In this document: in pieces, positions 8,819-17,702 of the stretch
Position numbering within the stretch: position 1 is the stretch's first letter
Layout: each line of letters starts with the position of its first letter
Assembly: GCA_012035135.1 (NCBI GenBank)
Contig: JAAUPI010000003.1
Span: 1-61,109 of the forward strand
Direction of reading: 5' to 3'
DNA from: Microcoleus sp. CSU_2_2
Lineage (GTDB): Bacteria > Cyanobacteriota > Cyanobacteriia > Cyanobacteriales > Microcoleaceae
Length of the DNA stretch: 61,109 nucleotides
Translations under genes and position numbers: made by a program
The notes under the pieces: generated by a model
What the model was told of the DNA's origin: nothing
Database searches by the model: none
What the model saw: only the letters and a program-made list of their open reading frames with translations

Positions 8819-9673
8819 ATGTCTGCTAATGCGCGATCGCCTTGCCCTAAACCTCCGTTCAAGCAAGTTTTAATCAGACTCGTACTCGTAGTAATTGCTG
8901 TTTGTATCGCGATCAATATTCCTCACTCCTTAATTCCCGTGTTCAAAGAACCCATATCGGAAGCTAGTCCACCGCCGGAAATTCAAAACGTACTCGCCGG
9001 CAAGCGCAAGATTGTGACTATTGGCGACAGCATCACAGAAGCTGGGCAATACCCCGGAGGTTACGTTTGGCTGCTGCAACGCTATCTAAACATCCTTTAT
9101 CCCGATCGAAAAATCGAAGTTATCAACGCCGGAATCTCCGGGCACAAGGCGACTGATATGCAAGCGCGTTTCCAAAAAGACGTAATTGACAAAAAGCCAG
9201 ATTTAGTCACGATTAATGTCGGTGTTAACGACGTTTGGCACGCTTTCTTTGACTTCCCAAACAGCAAACTTTATCCACAGGGCAACTTGCCGACGGGAGT
9301 ACCCTTGGCAGAATACCGAGAGAAATTAACTCAAATGGTGCAGGCGGCACAGTCGGCTGGCATTCGAGTTGTGCTGCTTTCTCCTACTCCCATCCGCGAG
9401 GTTTTAGACGGCCCGGAAAACAAGAGATTGAAAGAGTATATTGCCGCCATGCGGGAAATTGGAGTGCAAAATAAGTGTTTGTTTATTGATATCAACGCGC
9501 CTTTTCGGGAAGTGATTGGCACGTTTCAAAAGCACGCCGGTAAGACTCTGAATTTGTTAGCAGCAGATGGCGTACACCCAAATCCGTCTGGTTATCGAAT
9601 AATTGCTTTTACTATTTTACGGGGTTTGGGAGTGCCGGTGAAGGATATTGAGAATTTACAGGTGAAAAATTGA
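8819..9673 (+). CDS. SGNH/GDSL hydrolase
   Basis: 284 residues. An N-terminal hydrophobic segment (residues about 18-38) suggests a membrane anchor or signal peptide, placing the enzyme outside the cytoplasmic membrane. The SGNH blocks are present: GDSIT (Ser near residue 71), the Gly in NAGISG, GVNDVW (Asn) and DGVHPNPSGY (Asp/His). These enzymes hydrolyse esters of lipids, sugars or peptidoglycan. The substrate cannot be inferred. An AGGAA precedes the ATG. Confidence 0.85.
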   Translation: MSANARSPCPKPPFKQVLIRLVLVVIAVCIAINIPHSLIPVFKEPISEASPPPEIQNVLAGKRKIVTIGDSITEAGQYPGGYVWLLQRYLNILYPDRKIEVINAGISGHKATDMQARFQKDVIDKKPDLVTINVGVNDVWHAFFDFPNSKLYPQGNLPTGVPLAEYREKLTQMVQAAQSAGIRVVLLSPTPIREVLDGPENKRLKEYIAAMREIGVQNKCLFIDINAPFREVIGTFQKHAGKTLNLLAADGVHPNPSGYRIIAFTILRGLGVPVKDIENLQVKN

Positions 9674-9683
9674 GATTTGGAAG

Positions 9684-9740
9684 TCAGTTGGCAGTTGGCA
9701 GTTGGTAGTTGGCAGTGGGCAGTAGTCATTAGTCATTAGT
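9684..9740. repeat. STRR (CAGTTGG/TAGTCAT heptamers)
   Basis: Tandem CAGTTGG and TCATTAG units follow the SGNH gene and run directly into the 87-bp repeat at 9747. Confidence 0.85.
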
Positions 9741-9746
9741 TATTAG

Positions 9747-9835
9747 TTACAGCAGATTCCACGTTGATGAAGTACACCCGTAAGAGCGATATATCGCCGT
9801 AGGGACACGGCACTGCCGTCTCCTCTATCTTTGCT
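9747..9835. repeat. 87-bp intergenic repeat, copy 2
   Basis: Near-identical to 123-209, differing mainly around the GCGATATATCGC insertion. It contains the GGACACGGCA/TGCCGTCTCC palindrome with one mismatch. After it, GCAGAGCCTC-type inverted segments (about 9868-9960) complete a gap with no gene. Confidence 0.85.
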
Positions 9836-9995
9836 GTTGTATTAGTCTGAAGTTATGCCTGGTAACGCAGATCCGGAGGCTCTGCCTCCAATCTTCATGG
9901 AAGCTTTCATGGAAACTTGCGAGGCAGAGCCTCTAGACATCGGTTCCCCGGCAGAGCCGAGGAACCAGTTAATGCCCAACGCCCAATGCCCCTTA

Positions 9996-10895
9996 TCATT
10001 CAATCGGCGGATGATAGCGCTTTAACCAACAGCTACCAATAATCACCAGCGCCACCACAACTATAATTTCTGTCCAGAAAAACGACAGGAAATCGCTGGC
10101 AGTTCCCACGGGAGGCACTCCCGGTTGAGAGTTGCGAATCGCGGGAAAAGCAAACAGCATTACCGCCGTCCAACTCAGCATTCCAACTTCCGGCAACTTG
10201 CCAGATTTCATCACTTTCAATGCCAGCAAAAGCGCCATAATTGACAGCACCCACATAATGACTATAATTGTTAAAGCAAAGAATTTTACCGGGAGCGATC
10301 GCGCCGTGCGGACATCGATATAAATAAAGATAGAGGAATTCTCTTCCAGAGGCTTGTAAGTGATGTCAAAACCGGGAACATCCGCATTGAACTTAAATAC
10401 CAGCGGCACGGGATTCAGTTCAAACGGGGCAAATTTTTTGCCGATAGAGGGTAGCGGGTCGATCGAAATAGCTACTTTAGCAATGTGTCTGTCAAACGGA
10501 TAATTATTGATTTTTCCCTTAACTAAATTGAATTTCAAAGCCGGGACAATCATCGGCTTGCCTTCTTTAAAGGTAATTTCTGAATCCTCAACATTGGCAC
10601 CGTTAACTGTCATCAACAAGTCTTGAGCCGGGTAAGTTGGACCCTTTTTGTAAATTCCTTTCAGTTCAAACTGCAAGCGGGTTTCTAATTCGTTTTTAAC
10701 TGGATCGACTCCAATTACAGTCATTTTAACTTCTACCAAGCCTTTGGGTGGTACAGCGGTATCTTGGGATGGGCTGTAAGGTTCTTGAGCGATCGCACTT
10801 TGAGCGTAAATAGATAATATAATGGCAAAAAGTGCGATCGCACTGCAAATTAAAATAATTATTTTTTTGAGATGATTGCGGTTGACAATTTGCAT
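9996..10895 (-). CDS. DUF4436-like membrane protein
   Basis: 299 residues. An N-terminal signal or anchor (about 10-36) is followed by a roughly 160-residue beta-rich extracytoplasmic region (VEVKMTVIGVDPVKNEL, then NNYPFDRHIAKVAISIDPLP) and three C-terminal membrane helices. This matches my memory of DUF4436, a family of unknown function. It is isolated between repeat-rich gaps. Confidence 0.6.
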   Translation of the reverse strand: MQIVNRNHLKKIIILICSAIALFAIILSIYAQSAIAQEPYSPSQDTAVPPKGLVEVKMTVIGVDPVKNELETRLQFELKGIYKKGPTYPAQDLLMTVNGANVEDSEITFKEGKPMIVPALKFNLVKGKINNYPFDRHIAKVAISIDPLPSIGKKFAPFELNPVPLVFKFNADVPGFDITYKPLEENSSIFIYIDVRTARSLPVKFFALTIIVIMWVLSIMALLLALKVMKSGKLPEVGMLSWTAVMLFAFPAIRNSQPGVPPVGTASDFLSFFWTEIIVVVALVIIGSCWLKRYHPPIE

Positions 10896-11625
10896 CGATT
10901 ATGAATAGGAATCTTATATATTTGGTACTATCTGCCGACGGATTAATCTCACGGCTCAAACCTAAAATCAATATATCATATTCGCTGAATTGACCAGAAT
11001 TCTCGTAGGGGCGGGTTTTTCCAAAAATATTTGGTGAAGATGCATAGTCCATAAACCCGCCCCGCTTGGGCTGTAAATCGCTATCTATCTCTTTCAAAAT
11101 ATAAGATACCGTAGGGTGCGTCGCTTTCTACCATCTAGAATTAAGCTGGAAAATCTCGCAGCGACGCACCGACAAATTGCGCACTACGACTCAAGAAACC
11201 GAGTTTTTTGGGTTTTCTAAGAAAACCCAAAACCAAGAGAACATAAATTATGTCACAGGAATGCTTGCCTGAGGATAACAATTCCGAGCGTCCAAATGAC
11301 GACTCAGTTAAGCAATGGAGGACACGGAATTGCCGTGTCCCTACCCCAAAACGATCGCAATCGCGATCGGAGAGATTTAACCATCGCCCGATTAATTGTA
11401 GGGAAACGGCACTGCCGTGTCCTGACTGCGGGTAATATTACAGGACTTACGCACGGGTAGACGGTTTATCTCAGATCTTGCACCATTCTCAATAAAGTTT
11501 TGCAACCCTCGATATTTCGTCGATCGAACCACCAAAACCTAGGTTTTCGTGATTATTGACATTGGTGCAAGATGTCAGTTTATCGCACTTTTTCTTTAGA
11601 TTCCGGCGGACTGCTAATCTATGGT
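10896..11625. other. Gene-free 730-bp repeat region
   Basis: No convincing gene. Visible structures are a GGTGCGTCGCT/AGCGACGCACC inverted repeat (about 11115-11170) resembling the core of the MITE-like family, an AAACCGAG/GGGTTTTC hairpin near 11200-11233, two copies of the GGACACGGCA-type palindrome (11320-11340 and 11402-11422), and an 11-bp inverted repeat ATCTTGCACCA (11475-11485) / TGGTGCAAGAT (11563-11573). Confidence 0.75.
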
Positions 11626-13140
11626 TTAAGAAAGCAATACATTTGAGGTAAAACTGCCGTGCAAACCGTAGGGAATGTGTTGTTTTAAATGCAGGTGCGC
11701 TACGGGGCCTTTGGTGATGTCGCGAGCATCTAGAATTACTAAGGTCGATCGATGATTAGCCGCATCATACATCAAAACTAACAACCAACCATCATCCTCG
11801 ATATCGTCCTGCCCCTCCTTAGCAAGGAGGGAACGGGGGGTGCGAGGAACAAACACCGGTTCGCCCGCAAAACCGCGCGGGGCTGCACTCCAAATTTGCC
11901 TGTTTCTGGTCAATAAATCTATTTTGAGAATAGCTTGCAAAGGAGCATTTCCAGTGGGAGAATCTGCCGCACCAATATAAAGATATCGATAAGGCTGCCC
12001 GACATTATTGGGATGCAAAGTCGGAAACTCGCAGCACCGAGTTTCAATTACTTGATGCTCTACTTTACCATCTACTAAGTTCAGCTTAAACCGCCACAAT
12101 TCACCCGCTGGAACTGTGCTAAAATCTAGCTCGCGAAAATCGCCGTCGGGTTCCACATTGGGAAATGATTCGTAGCAAACTGAATCTACAAAAATTTCAC
12201 CATCTTCTTCCCATGCGTTCGTGTGGTGAAAAACAAAACAAGGTTCTGTTTCTAATATTTTTACCTCATCGGTGCCATTGCGGGGAATCAAGATTGCTTG
12301 CGTCGGCTTGTTGGGCGAAAATTGAATGCACTGGGCCGCACTCCGCATCCCTAACAAGAAAGGCAGGGGATTGAAGCTGACGGGATTTTGGAAAAATATG
12401 CAGTAATTCGGGGTAATTACCATATCGTGCAAAAAGGCAAAACCCGGAATTGTATGAGCGTGTTTCTGCAAAAGTTTGCCGCTTTCGTCGAGTTCGTAAA
12501 TAGTAATTACGCTAGACAAACCGGGTTTGACAGAAAAGTTTACAAGTCTGTCTCCTTCTCCATTTTTGCCTTTTTCAATTCTTGGGTGGGCGGCGAAAGC
12601 TTCACCGGGCCGTAAGATGCCGTCTAGGGTATCTAAACCGATAGTTTCTAAGGTGCAAGGGTCGAGTCTGTATGGTGCTGCTGCTTCCCAAAGTGCTAAT
12701 AGTTTGCCTCCCCAATAAATGATGTTGGTGTTGGCAATGTTTTTGATTTTGAGGTCAAAGATGTTGGTAAGCCAGCCCCCCGGCTTCTGCGTGCCGAAAA
12801 CGCCTCGGTGCAGGATTTTTCCGGCTGCTTTTTCTGCTAAATAGCCTTCGGTGTGGACGAAGCGGTTACGGAAGTGGGCGCGGCCATTGGAAATTACGAT
12901 CGCACAAACCATGCCATCGCCATCAAATGGGTGGTGGATTCGCTGGCCGTTGATATCTAGCAAACCGGGTCCGTTGCGAAAAAATGTGCCTTGCAAGTCG
13001 GGGGGAATTTCGCCTTCGATTTCGTCAATCCAATAGTCGGATTCGTTGAGTTGGGATTCGTAGCCGCGCTGCCAGTCTGTGCGATCGTATGATGGTTTTT
13101 GGGCTGCTGTTTGAGGTTGAGAAATTTGTAATTTTGGCAT
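11626..13140 (-). CDS. Carotenoid oxygenase (RPE65/CCD family)
   Basis: 504 residues. Four His in the expected order for the non-haem iron site are seen in FAAHPR (about 185), FLHDMV (about 238), FHHTNAW (about 304) and GLHGSF (about 493), with HHPFDGDGMV near the N-terminus. Such enzymes cleave carotenoid or apocarotenoid double bonds with O2 to give retinal or other apocarotenals. Substrate and cleavage position are not predictable from this. It lies 75 bp downstream of the BT1-type transporter on the same strand, a probable two-gene unit. Confidence 0.9.
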   Translation of the reverse strand: MPKLQISQPQTAAQKPSYDRTDWQRGYESQLNESDYWIDEIEGEIPPDLQGTFFRNGPGLLDINGQRIHHPFDGDGMVCAIVISNGRAHFRNRFVHTEGYLAEKAAGKILHRGVFGTQKPGGWLTNIFDLKIKNIANTNIIYWGGKLLALWEAAAPYRLDPCTLETIGLDTLDGILRPGEAFAAHPRIEKGKNGEGDRLVNFSVKPGLSSVITIYELDESGKLLQKHAHTIPGFAFLHDMVITPNYCIFFQNPVSFNPLPFLLGMRSAAQCIQFSPNKPTQAILIPRNGTDEVKILETEPCFVFHHTNAWEEDGEIFVDSVCYESFPNVEPDGDFRELDFSTVPAGELWRFKLNLVDGKVEHQVIETRCCEFPTLHPNNVGQPYRYLYIGAADSPTGNAPLQAILKIDLLTRNRQIWSAAPRGFAGEPVFVPRTPRSLLAKEGQDDIEDDGWLLVLMYDAANHRSTLVILDARDITKGPVAHLHLKQHIPYGLHGSFTSNVLLS

Positions 13141-13215
13141 TGGTAAAGTTATGGAATCGATTTTTTGAACCGCAGATTAACGCAAATGAACGCTGATTGA
13201 TTTTGATGGTTTGTG

Positions 13216-14664
13216 TTAGTCGGATGTGCGGCTTTCTGATATGGCTGTCGGTACTAAGTCGGGAAAGTATTCGGGCATGAAATGCTGTCCGCCTGGTTTG
13301 GAACTGCCTAGTTCTGGTTCTAATAGTGGTAAGGAATTTTTGTGGTCCGGTTCGCCGCTTTCTGTGCTGGCAGCGGGCAACCAACCTAAGAATGGTAGGG
13401 GGAGAAGTGTGGATAGGTTGGTGATGACAACTAGCAGCCAGAGGTTGTCGAAATTGCGATCGGTAATTCCTAGCCAGTGAGTCAAAACTGCACCGCCTTC
13501 GTAGGACAAAAGTCCGGCTAAGTTGGTGACTGACATCAGCAGTGCAAATAAAGTTGCTTCGACGCCGCGGGGACACAACCGTGCGGATAGTACCAGCACG
13601 GGCATATAGGCAATTTGTCCGATTACTGTCAGGATCAGGCTGTCTCCGATGCTGAACCATTGGTCGTCAATTCCTAATGCTCGGTTGGCATGAGTTACTA
13701 ATAATAAAGTAGTCATGCCTAAGGCAGTTGCAATGACTGTTGACCAGCCGAAAATTACCCGAAATGGAATTGCTTTGAGGAAGCGCTGAAATAGCCAGAT
13801 GCCTAGGAGGGCTGCAATGCTGGTAACGAGGCGCACTCGGCCGAGAAATTCGGGTTGAAAGCCTAATTCATTGGTAGTGAAAAAGAAGAAGGCGGAGTCT
13901 GAGCTTGGGGTGGCTTGCCACAGAAAGAGAAAGGCGGTGGGCAGCCAAATTGTTTTTTGTGTTATTGCTTGCCGCAGTTGTTTTAGTTGGTCTTTTACTG
14001 TTTCAAAGTCAGTTTTTTTGTTGACTTTTTCTTCGGTAATTAACCATGCTGTTGCTGATACAATTAGGGGGAAAGATGCCGTGATTAAAAATATGGTGTG
14101 GGTGCTGAAGTGTTGCAGCAGGGAACCGCTGAGATAGGCGGTAATTAGTCCGCCGAGGGCTGAAGCGCCCCAAGACAATGATTGCAGGGAACCGGCGTCG
14201 GTAACGGATTCTTTTCTGGCCCTTTCGACTACTAGGGAGTCCGCGATTACGTCGCTGACGGCGAGTGAGAGGGAACTCAGGGCGATCGCACCTGTAGCGG
14301 CCAAGGGTGAGTGTACGATCGTAGCTAGGGCAACCCATGCTGACGTTCCCAACAGCCCGGAGAGGACGATGTAGGGGCGTCTGCGGTAGCCGAATATCGG
14401 CAACCCGTCGGACATGAAGCCGAATAGGGGTTTGATAATCCAAGGTAGGGCGACGACGCCCAGCATTGCTGAGACTTCGGCGGGGCTCATTCCTAGTTCG
14501 TCTTTGAGGAAGAAGCTGACCGCCAAGCGGGCTAGTCCGAGAATCCCTTGAACGAAATAAATCAGTAAAATGGCTATGAGTTCGGGGGTTGGCTCATTCC
14601 CAAAGAATACTTTTTCTTTTAAGGATTCTTTGAGTTTGCTGACGCCGGAGGGGGAAACAAGCAT
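13216..14664 (-). CDS. Folate-biopterin transporter (BT1/FBT) family protein
   Basis: 482 residues, twelve predicted membrane helices. The N-terminal part LLIYFVQGILGLARLAVSFF and WIIKPLFGFMSDGLPIFGYR are typical of the BT1 subgroup of the MFS, as are RRRPYIVLSG and the conserved Asp in VSDVIADSLVVERAR. BT1 proteins move folates or pterins, but many cyanobacterial members are uncharacterised. It is first in a likely operon with the carotenoid oxygenase gene. Confidence 0.85.
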   Translation of the reverse strand: MLVSPSGVSKLKESLKEKVFFGNEPTPELIAILLIYFVQGILGLARLAVSFFLKDELGMSPAEVSAMLGVVALPWIIKPLFGFMSDGLPIFGYRRRPYIVLSGLLGTSAWVALATIVHSPLAATGAIALSSLSLAVSDVIADSLVVERARKESVTDAGSLQSLSWGASALGGLITAYLSGSLLQHFSTHTIFLITASFPLIVSATAWLITEEKVNKKTDFETVKDQLKQLRQAITQKTIWLPTAFLFLWQATPSSDSAFFFFTTNELGFQPEFLGRVRLVTSIAALLGIWLFQRFLKAIPFRVIFGWSTVIATALGMTTLLLVTHANRALGIDDQWFSIGDSLILTVIGQIAYMPVLVLSARLCPRGVEATLFALLMSVTNLAGLLSYEGGAVLTHWLGITDRNFDNLWLLVVITNLSTLLPLPFLGWLPAASTESGEPDHKNSLPLLEPELGSSKPGGQHFMPEYFPDLVPTAISESRTSD

Positions 14665-14729
14665 TTGAGCAATATTTCTTAATGAATCTCAATTATTTAT
14701 AACATATTCTTAACGACTTGCGGTAACTG

Positions 14730-14790
14730 TCGGAAGTCAGTTGACAGTTGACAGTTGTCAGAAGCAAGAGGGAAGAGGGAAGTAAGTGTT
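14730..14790. repeat. STRR (TTGACAG) and GGGAAGA repeat
   Basis: TTGACAG heptamers, then an AAGAGGGAAGAGGGAAG purine run, lie in the divergent spacer between the BT1 gene and the cupin gene. Confidence 0.8.
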
Positions 14791-14897
14791 TGAGCACTTA
14801 GGAATTTCCTGACTGCCAGCAGAGGTTGCTAAGATTGTGATTAGCTCAAATTAAAGTGTTTACAGACAGAATTAAAAACTACTGCAAGGACTGTTAT

Positions 14898-15359
14898 ATG
14901 ATTATCGATCCTAAAGATGTCCTGGAAAATACGGGTTCCAATTACCCTCAACAATTCAAATCTGTTGTTTATGGCAGAGTTAAAAAACGTTTAGGTAATG
15001 CCGCCGGATTGAAGAATTTTGGAGTAAATTTAGTGAGACTTGCACCGGGAAGTTGTTCTGCTATTCGACACTGGCATACTCGTCAAGATGAGTTTATCTA
15101 TGTGCTAGAAGGAGAAGTTACTCTGGTGACAAATTCGGGAGAGCAAGTGCTAAAACTAGGTATAGCGGCGGGTTTTCCGGCTGGGGAGGCAGATGGACAT
15201 CATTTAGTCAACCGCACGGATTCTGATGTTGTTTATCTGGAAATTGGCGATCGCACTGATGGTGATTCCGCTAATTATCCCGATGATGACTTAATCGCGA
15301 AAGCTAGCGGAAATGGTTGGATTTTTACGCACAAAAACGGCGAGATTTATGAGGAGTAA
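14898..15359 (+). CDS. Cupin-domain protein
   Basis: 153 residues. A single cupin barrel: motif 1 HWHTRQDEFIYVLEGEVTL carries two His and a Glu for metal binding, and motif 2 PAGEADGHHLVN carries a further His. The start is placed at the ATG at 14898 (MIIDPKDVLENT), which has an AAGGA seven bases upstream; the longer frame from 14856 has no ribosome site. The methyltransferase gene begins 7 bp after the stop, so the two are almost surely co-translated. Reaction unknown. Confidence 0.82.
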   Translation: MIIDPKDVLENTGSNYPQQFKSVVYGRVKKRLGNAAGLKNFGVNLVRLAPGSCSAIRHWHTRQDEFIYVLEGEVTLVTNSGEQVLKLGIAAGFPAGEADGHHLVNRTDSDVVYLEIGDRTDGDSANYPDDDLIAKASGNGWIFTHKNGEIYEE

Positions 15360-15365
15360 AAAACA

Positions 15366-16091
15366 ATGAGTCAAGTCAATCTTTGGAACTCGGCGGAACA
15401 CGCTTTGTCGTATCTGGCTAAGGCCGATGGCATTCCCCATCGCACGGAAGGTGAAGCGGTATTGTTGGAAGAAGTGTCGAAAACTGTAAAGCGAATTCTG
15501 GATGTGGGTACGGGAGACGGGCGTTTGTTGGGCTTGCTAAAGTACGATCGCCCGAATGTTGAATGTGTGGCGATCGACTTTTCGCCTACAATGTTGGAAA
15601 AAGTTAGAGCTCGTTTTGCGAATGACAAGAATGTTACGGTAATCGAGCATAATTTTGATGATTCGTTGCCGGATTTAGGGAAGTTTGATGCGATTGTTTC
15701 TAGTTTTGCTATACATCATGTAGAGGACGATCGCAAACGTTCCCTTTACACCGAAATTTTCAACTTGCTAAACCCAGGTGGCATCTTTTGTAATTTGGAG
15801 CACGTTGCTTCAGCAACTCCGGCTTTGCACCAAAAATTTCGCGAGGCACTTGGTATTGGCGATACGCCCGACGATCCTTCTAATAAATTGCTGGATGTGG
15901 AAACGCAATTGCGCTGGTTTAGAGAAATTGGTTTTGATGATGTAGATTGTTATTGGAAGTGGTTAGAATTAGCTTTATTGGTGGGAGTTAAACCAGTAAC
16001 TGTCAACTGTCAACTGTCAACTGCTATACTTACTGAATTAAATCAAATCGGGTACTTGAGGTTTAATTCGGCGCTCGTACCAGTTCATTAA
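15366..16091 (+). CDS. Class I SAM-dependent methyltransferase with repeat-derived C-terminus
   Basis: 241 residues. SAM-binding motif I is DVGTGDGRLLGLL and the post-I acidic residue is in CVAIDFSPTML. Later blocks are FDAIVSSFAIHHV and LLNPGGIFCNLEH. The enzyme fold seems complete by about residue 208 (WLELALLVGVKP). The last 30 residues are encoded by a CAACTGT heptamer array (about 16001-16021) and then by DNA antisense to the antiporter 3' end. The cupin partner immediately upstream suggests shared small-molecule metabolism. Confidence 0.82.
   Translation: MSQVNLWNSAEHALSYLAKADGIPHRTEGEAVLLEEVSKTVKRILDVGTGDGRLLGLLKYDRPNVECVAIDFSPTMLEKVRARFANDKNVTVIEHNFDDSLPDLGKFDAIVSSFAIHHVEDDRKRSLYTEIFNLLNPGGIFCNLEHVASATPALHQKFREALGIGDTPDDPSNKLLDVETQLRWFREIGFDDVDCYWKWLELALLVGVKPVTVNCQLSTAILTELNQIGYLRFNSALVPVH
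16000..16022. repeat. STRR inside the methyltransferase 3' end
   Basis: AACTGTC heptamers about three units long lie in frame at the 3' end of the methyltransferase ORF and supply TVNCQLST in its translation. Confidence 0.85.
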
Positions 16092-17276
16092 CGGGGTAGA
16101 ACTAATTCCGTGTAGCATCACAGAAATGACGATAGTTGTAAATGTAATCCAAGCAATTTGTTCTCCTAGTTCGCCTTTCAAGCCGTGACCAAAAGCATAG
16201 GTTAGATAATAGATAGAACCGACGCCGCGAATGCCGAACCAACCGCAAAGCCAGCGACTGGCTGGATGCAAAGGACTGCCGATCGTACTAATCCAAGCTC
16301 CCAATGGTCGAATCAAAAAAATTAACAATCCAGCTACTAACATAGAATCGACTCCAAAGGCTAACATCGGTTTTAGGCGTAATAGGGAACCTAAAAGTAA
16401 AATAGTTCCTACTTCCATTAACTTTTCGATGCGCTCTGTAAAGTGCAGTTGGGAAAGCGGTTTTTCGGGGTTGCGGTAACTGCGCTGCACGACAATTCCT
16501 GCTACAAAAACTGCGAGAAATCCGTAACCATTGACTACTTCTGTGAGAGAATAGGTGAGCAAAATTGTACTCAGGGCAATAAAATCTTCCATTAATTCGT
16601 CGGCAGGTCGGTAGCGTTGCAATCTGCGATCGATCCAGGTGACGGCTTGAGCTACTAAAATTCCCATGACAATCCCTGCGAAAACCGCCCAGATTATATC
16701 AATTGCTACCCACTGCGAAAACCAGTTCGGCCAATTACCATCTTTTAGTGAATAAATGCCGAAATAAACAAAGGGAAAAGCTAGAGCATCGTTTAAACCA
16801 CCTTCGGATGTTAAACCAAAGCGCAATTCATCTCGATCGTCTAGATGAGATAATTGGACTTCTGATGCTAAAACTGGATCGGTAGGTGCTAAAATAGCTC
16901 CCAGTAAAATTGCTGCCCCCCAATCTAAACTCAAAAAAAAGTGACCGATTCCAGCTACAGCAAAAATCGAAATAGGCATTAATAAACCGATCAGTCGCGC
17001 TGTCGAATTCCAAGCCCAAATTTGCAGGGGGCGATTCATTTTTAAGCCGCAACTGAACAGAGAAACAATAACTACAAATTCTGTGAGTCTTTCTAAAAAT
17101 TGAGCTTCGGGGCGCAATTCAATCAGTTTGACACCGTAAGGCCCCAATCCGATGCCAACTAACAGGTAAATTAAGGCATAAGACAGTGGCAATCGCGAAA
17201 TCCATCCGGAACCTAATGTGACCATCAGCAGGAGGATGCCAATAACTAACAAGTTGAGAATGTAATTATCCACCAT
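16038..17276 (-). CDS. Monovalent cation:proton antiporter (CPA1/NhaP-like)
   Basis: 412 residues, about twelve helices. Family blocks are YALIYLLVGIGLGPYGVKLI, LAPTDPVLASEV (the TDP segment of CPA1 exchangers), FGLTSEGGLNDALAFPFVY (the conserved acidic exchange residues) and WFGIRGVGSIYYL. It exchanges Na+ or K+ for H+ across the membrane. No long cytosolic C-terminal domain is present. The 3' end overlaps the methyltransferase ORF by 54 bp in the convergent direction. Confidence 0.88.
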   Translation of the reverse strand: MVDNYILNLLVIGILLLMVTLGSGWISRLPLSYALIYLLVGIGLGPYGVKLIELRPEAQFLERLTEFVVIVSLFSCGLKMNRPLQIWAWNSTARLIGLLMPISIFAVAGIGHFFLSLDWGAAILLGAILAPTDPVLASEVQLSHLDDRDELRFGLTSEGGLNDALAFPFVYFGIYSLKDGNWPNWFSQWVAIDIIWAVFAGIVMGILVAQAVTWIDRRLQRYRPADELMEDFIALSTILLTYSLTEVVNGYGFLAVFVAGIVVQRSYRNPEKPLSQLHFTERIEKLMEVGTILLLGSLLRLKPMLAFGVDSMLVAGLLIFLIRPLGAWISTIGSPLHPASRWLCGWFGIRGVGSIYYLTYAFGHGLKGELGEQIAWITFTTIVISVMLHGISSTPLMNWYERRIKPQVPDLI

Positions 17277-17382
17277 AGCGATCGCACTTTGTAAGCTTTA
17301 ACAAACGCAATTCTACTCGGCAAACAATTCGCACGCATCTGTCACCAGCTAGAGTCTGCTATCCTCCGAAAGTTACAGTCAG

Positions 17383-17530
17383 ACCAAATCCGGGTTACTT
17401 ACCCCTTTTATAATCTCGTAAATGTAGTAAATGTAGGGTGCGTCGCTACGAACAACTCTCGTTGCTATTGGCAGATCTCATAGCGACGCACCATACCAAT
17501 TATAACGGGGATGGGAAACCCGGATTTGGT
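17383..17530 (+). repeat. MITE-like element, 148 bp, copy 2
   Basis: Bounded by ACCAAATCCGGGTT and AACCCGGATTTGGT, perfect inverted ends. An inner inverted pair GGTGCGTCGCTA / TAGCGACGCACC makes the whole unit fold into a long hairpin. Nearly identical to 60958-61109. No coding capacity. Confidence 0.88.
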
Positions 17531-17702
17531 ATCAGACGATTTTAGATTTTAGATTTAATCCCAGGGATGAATCTGGGGCGATTCGCTGACGCGATAGCTT
17601 CGCTTCACGCCAAAAGGATTCTCCTTAAAAAAAACGCCGATACAAAGCCGTTGCATAACTCCTGTTTTAATGTACTGTAGTAAGTATTGAGAGGTTAAAA
17701 AT

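Noticed and set aside
11250..11435. 61-residue plus-strand ORF
   Set aside because: It is read through two copies of the GGACACGGCA-type palindrome, so the protein would be repeat-derived.
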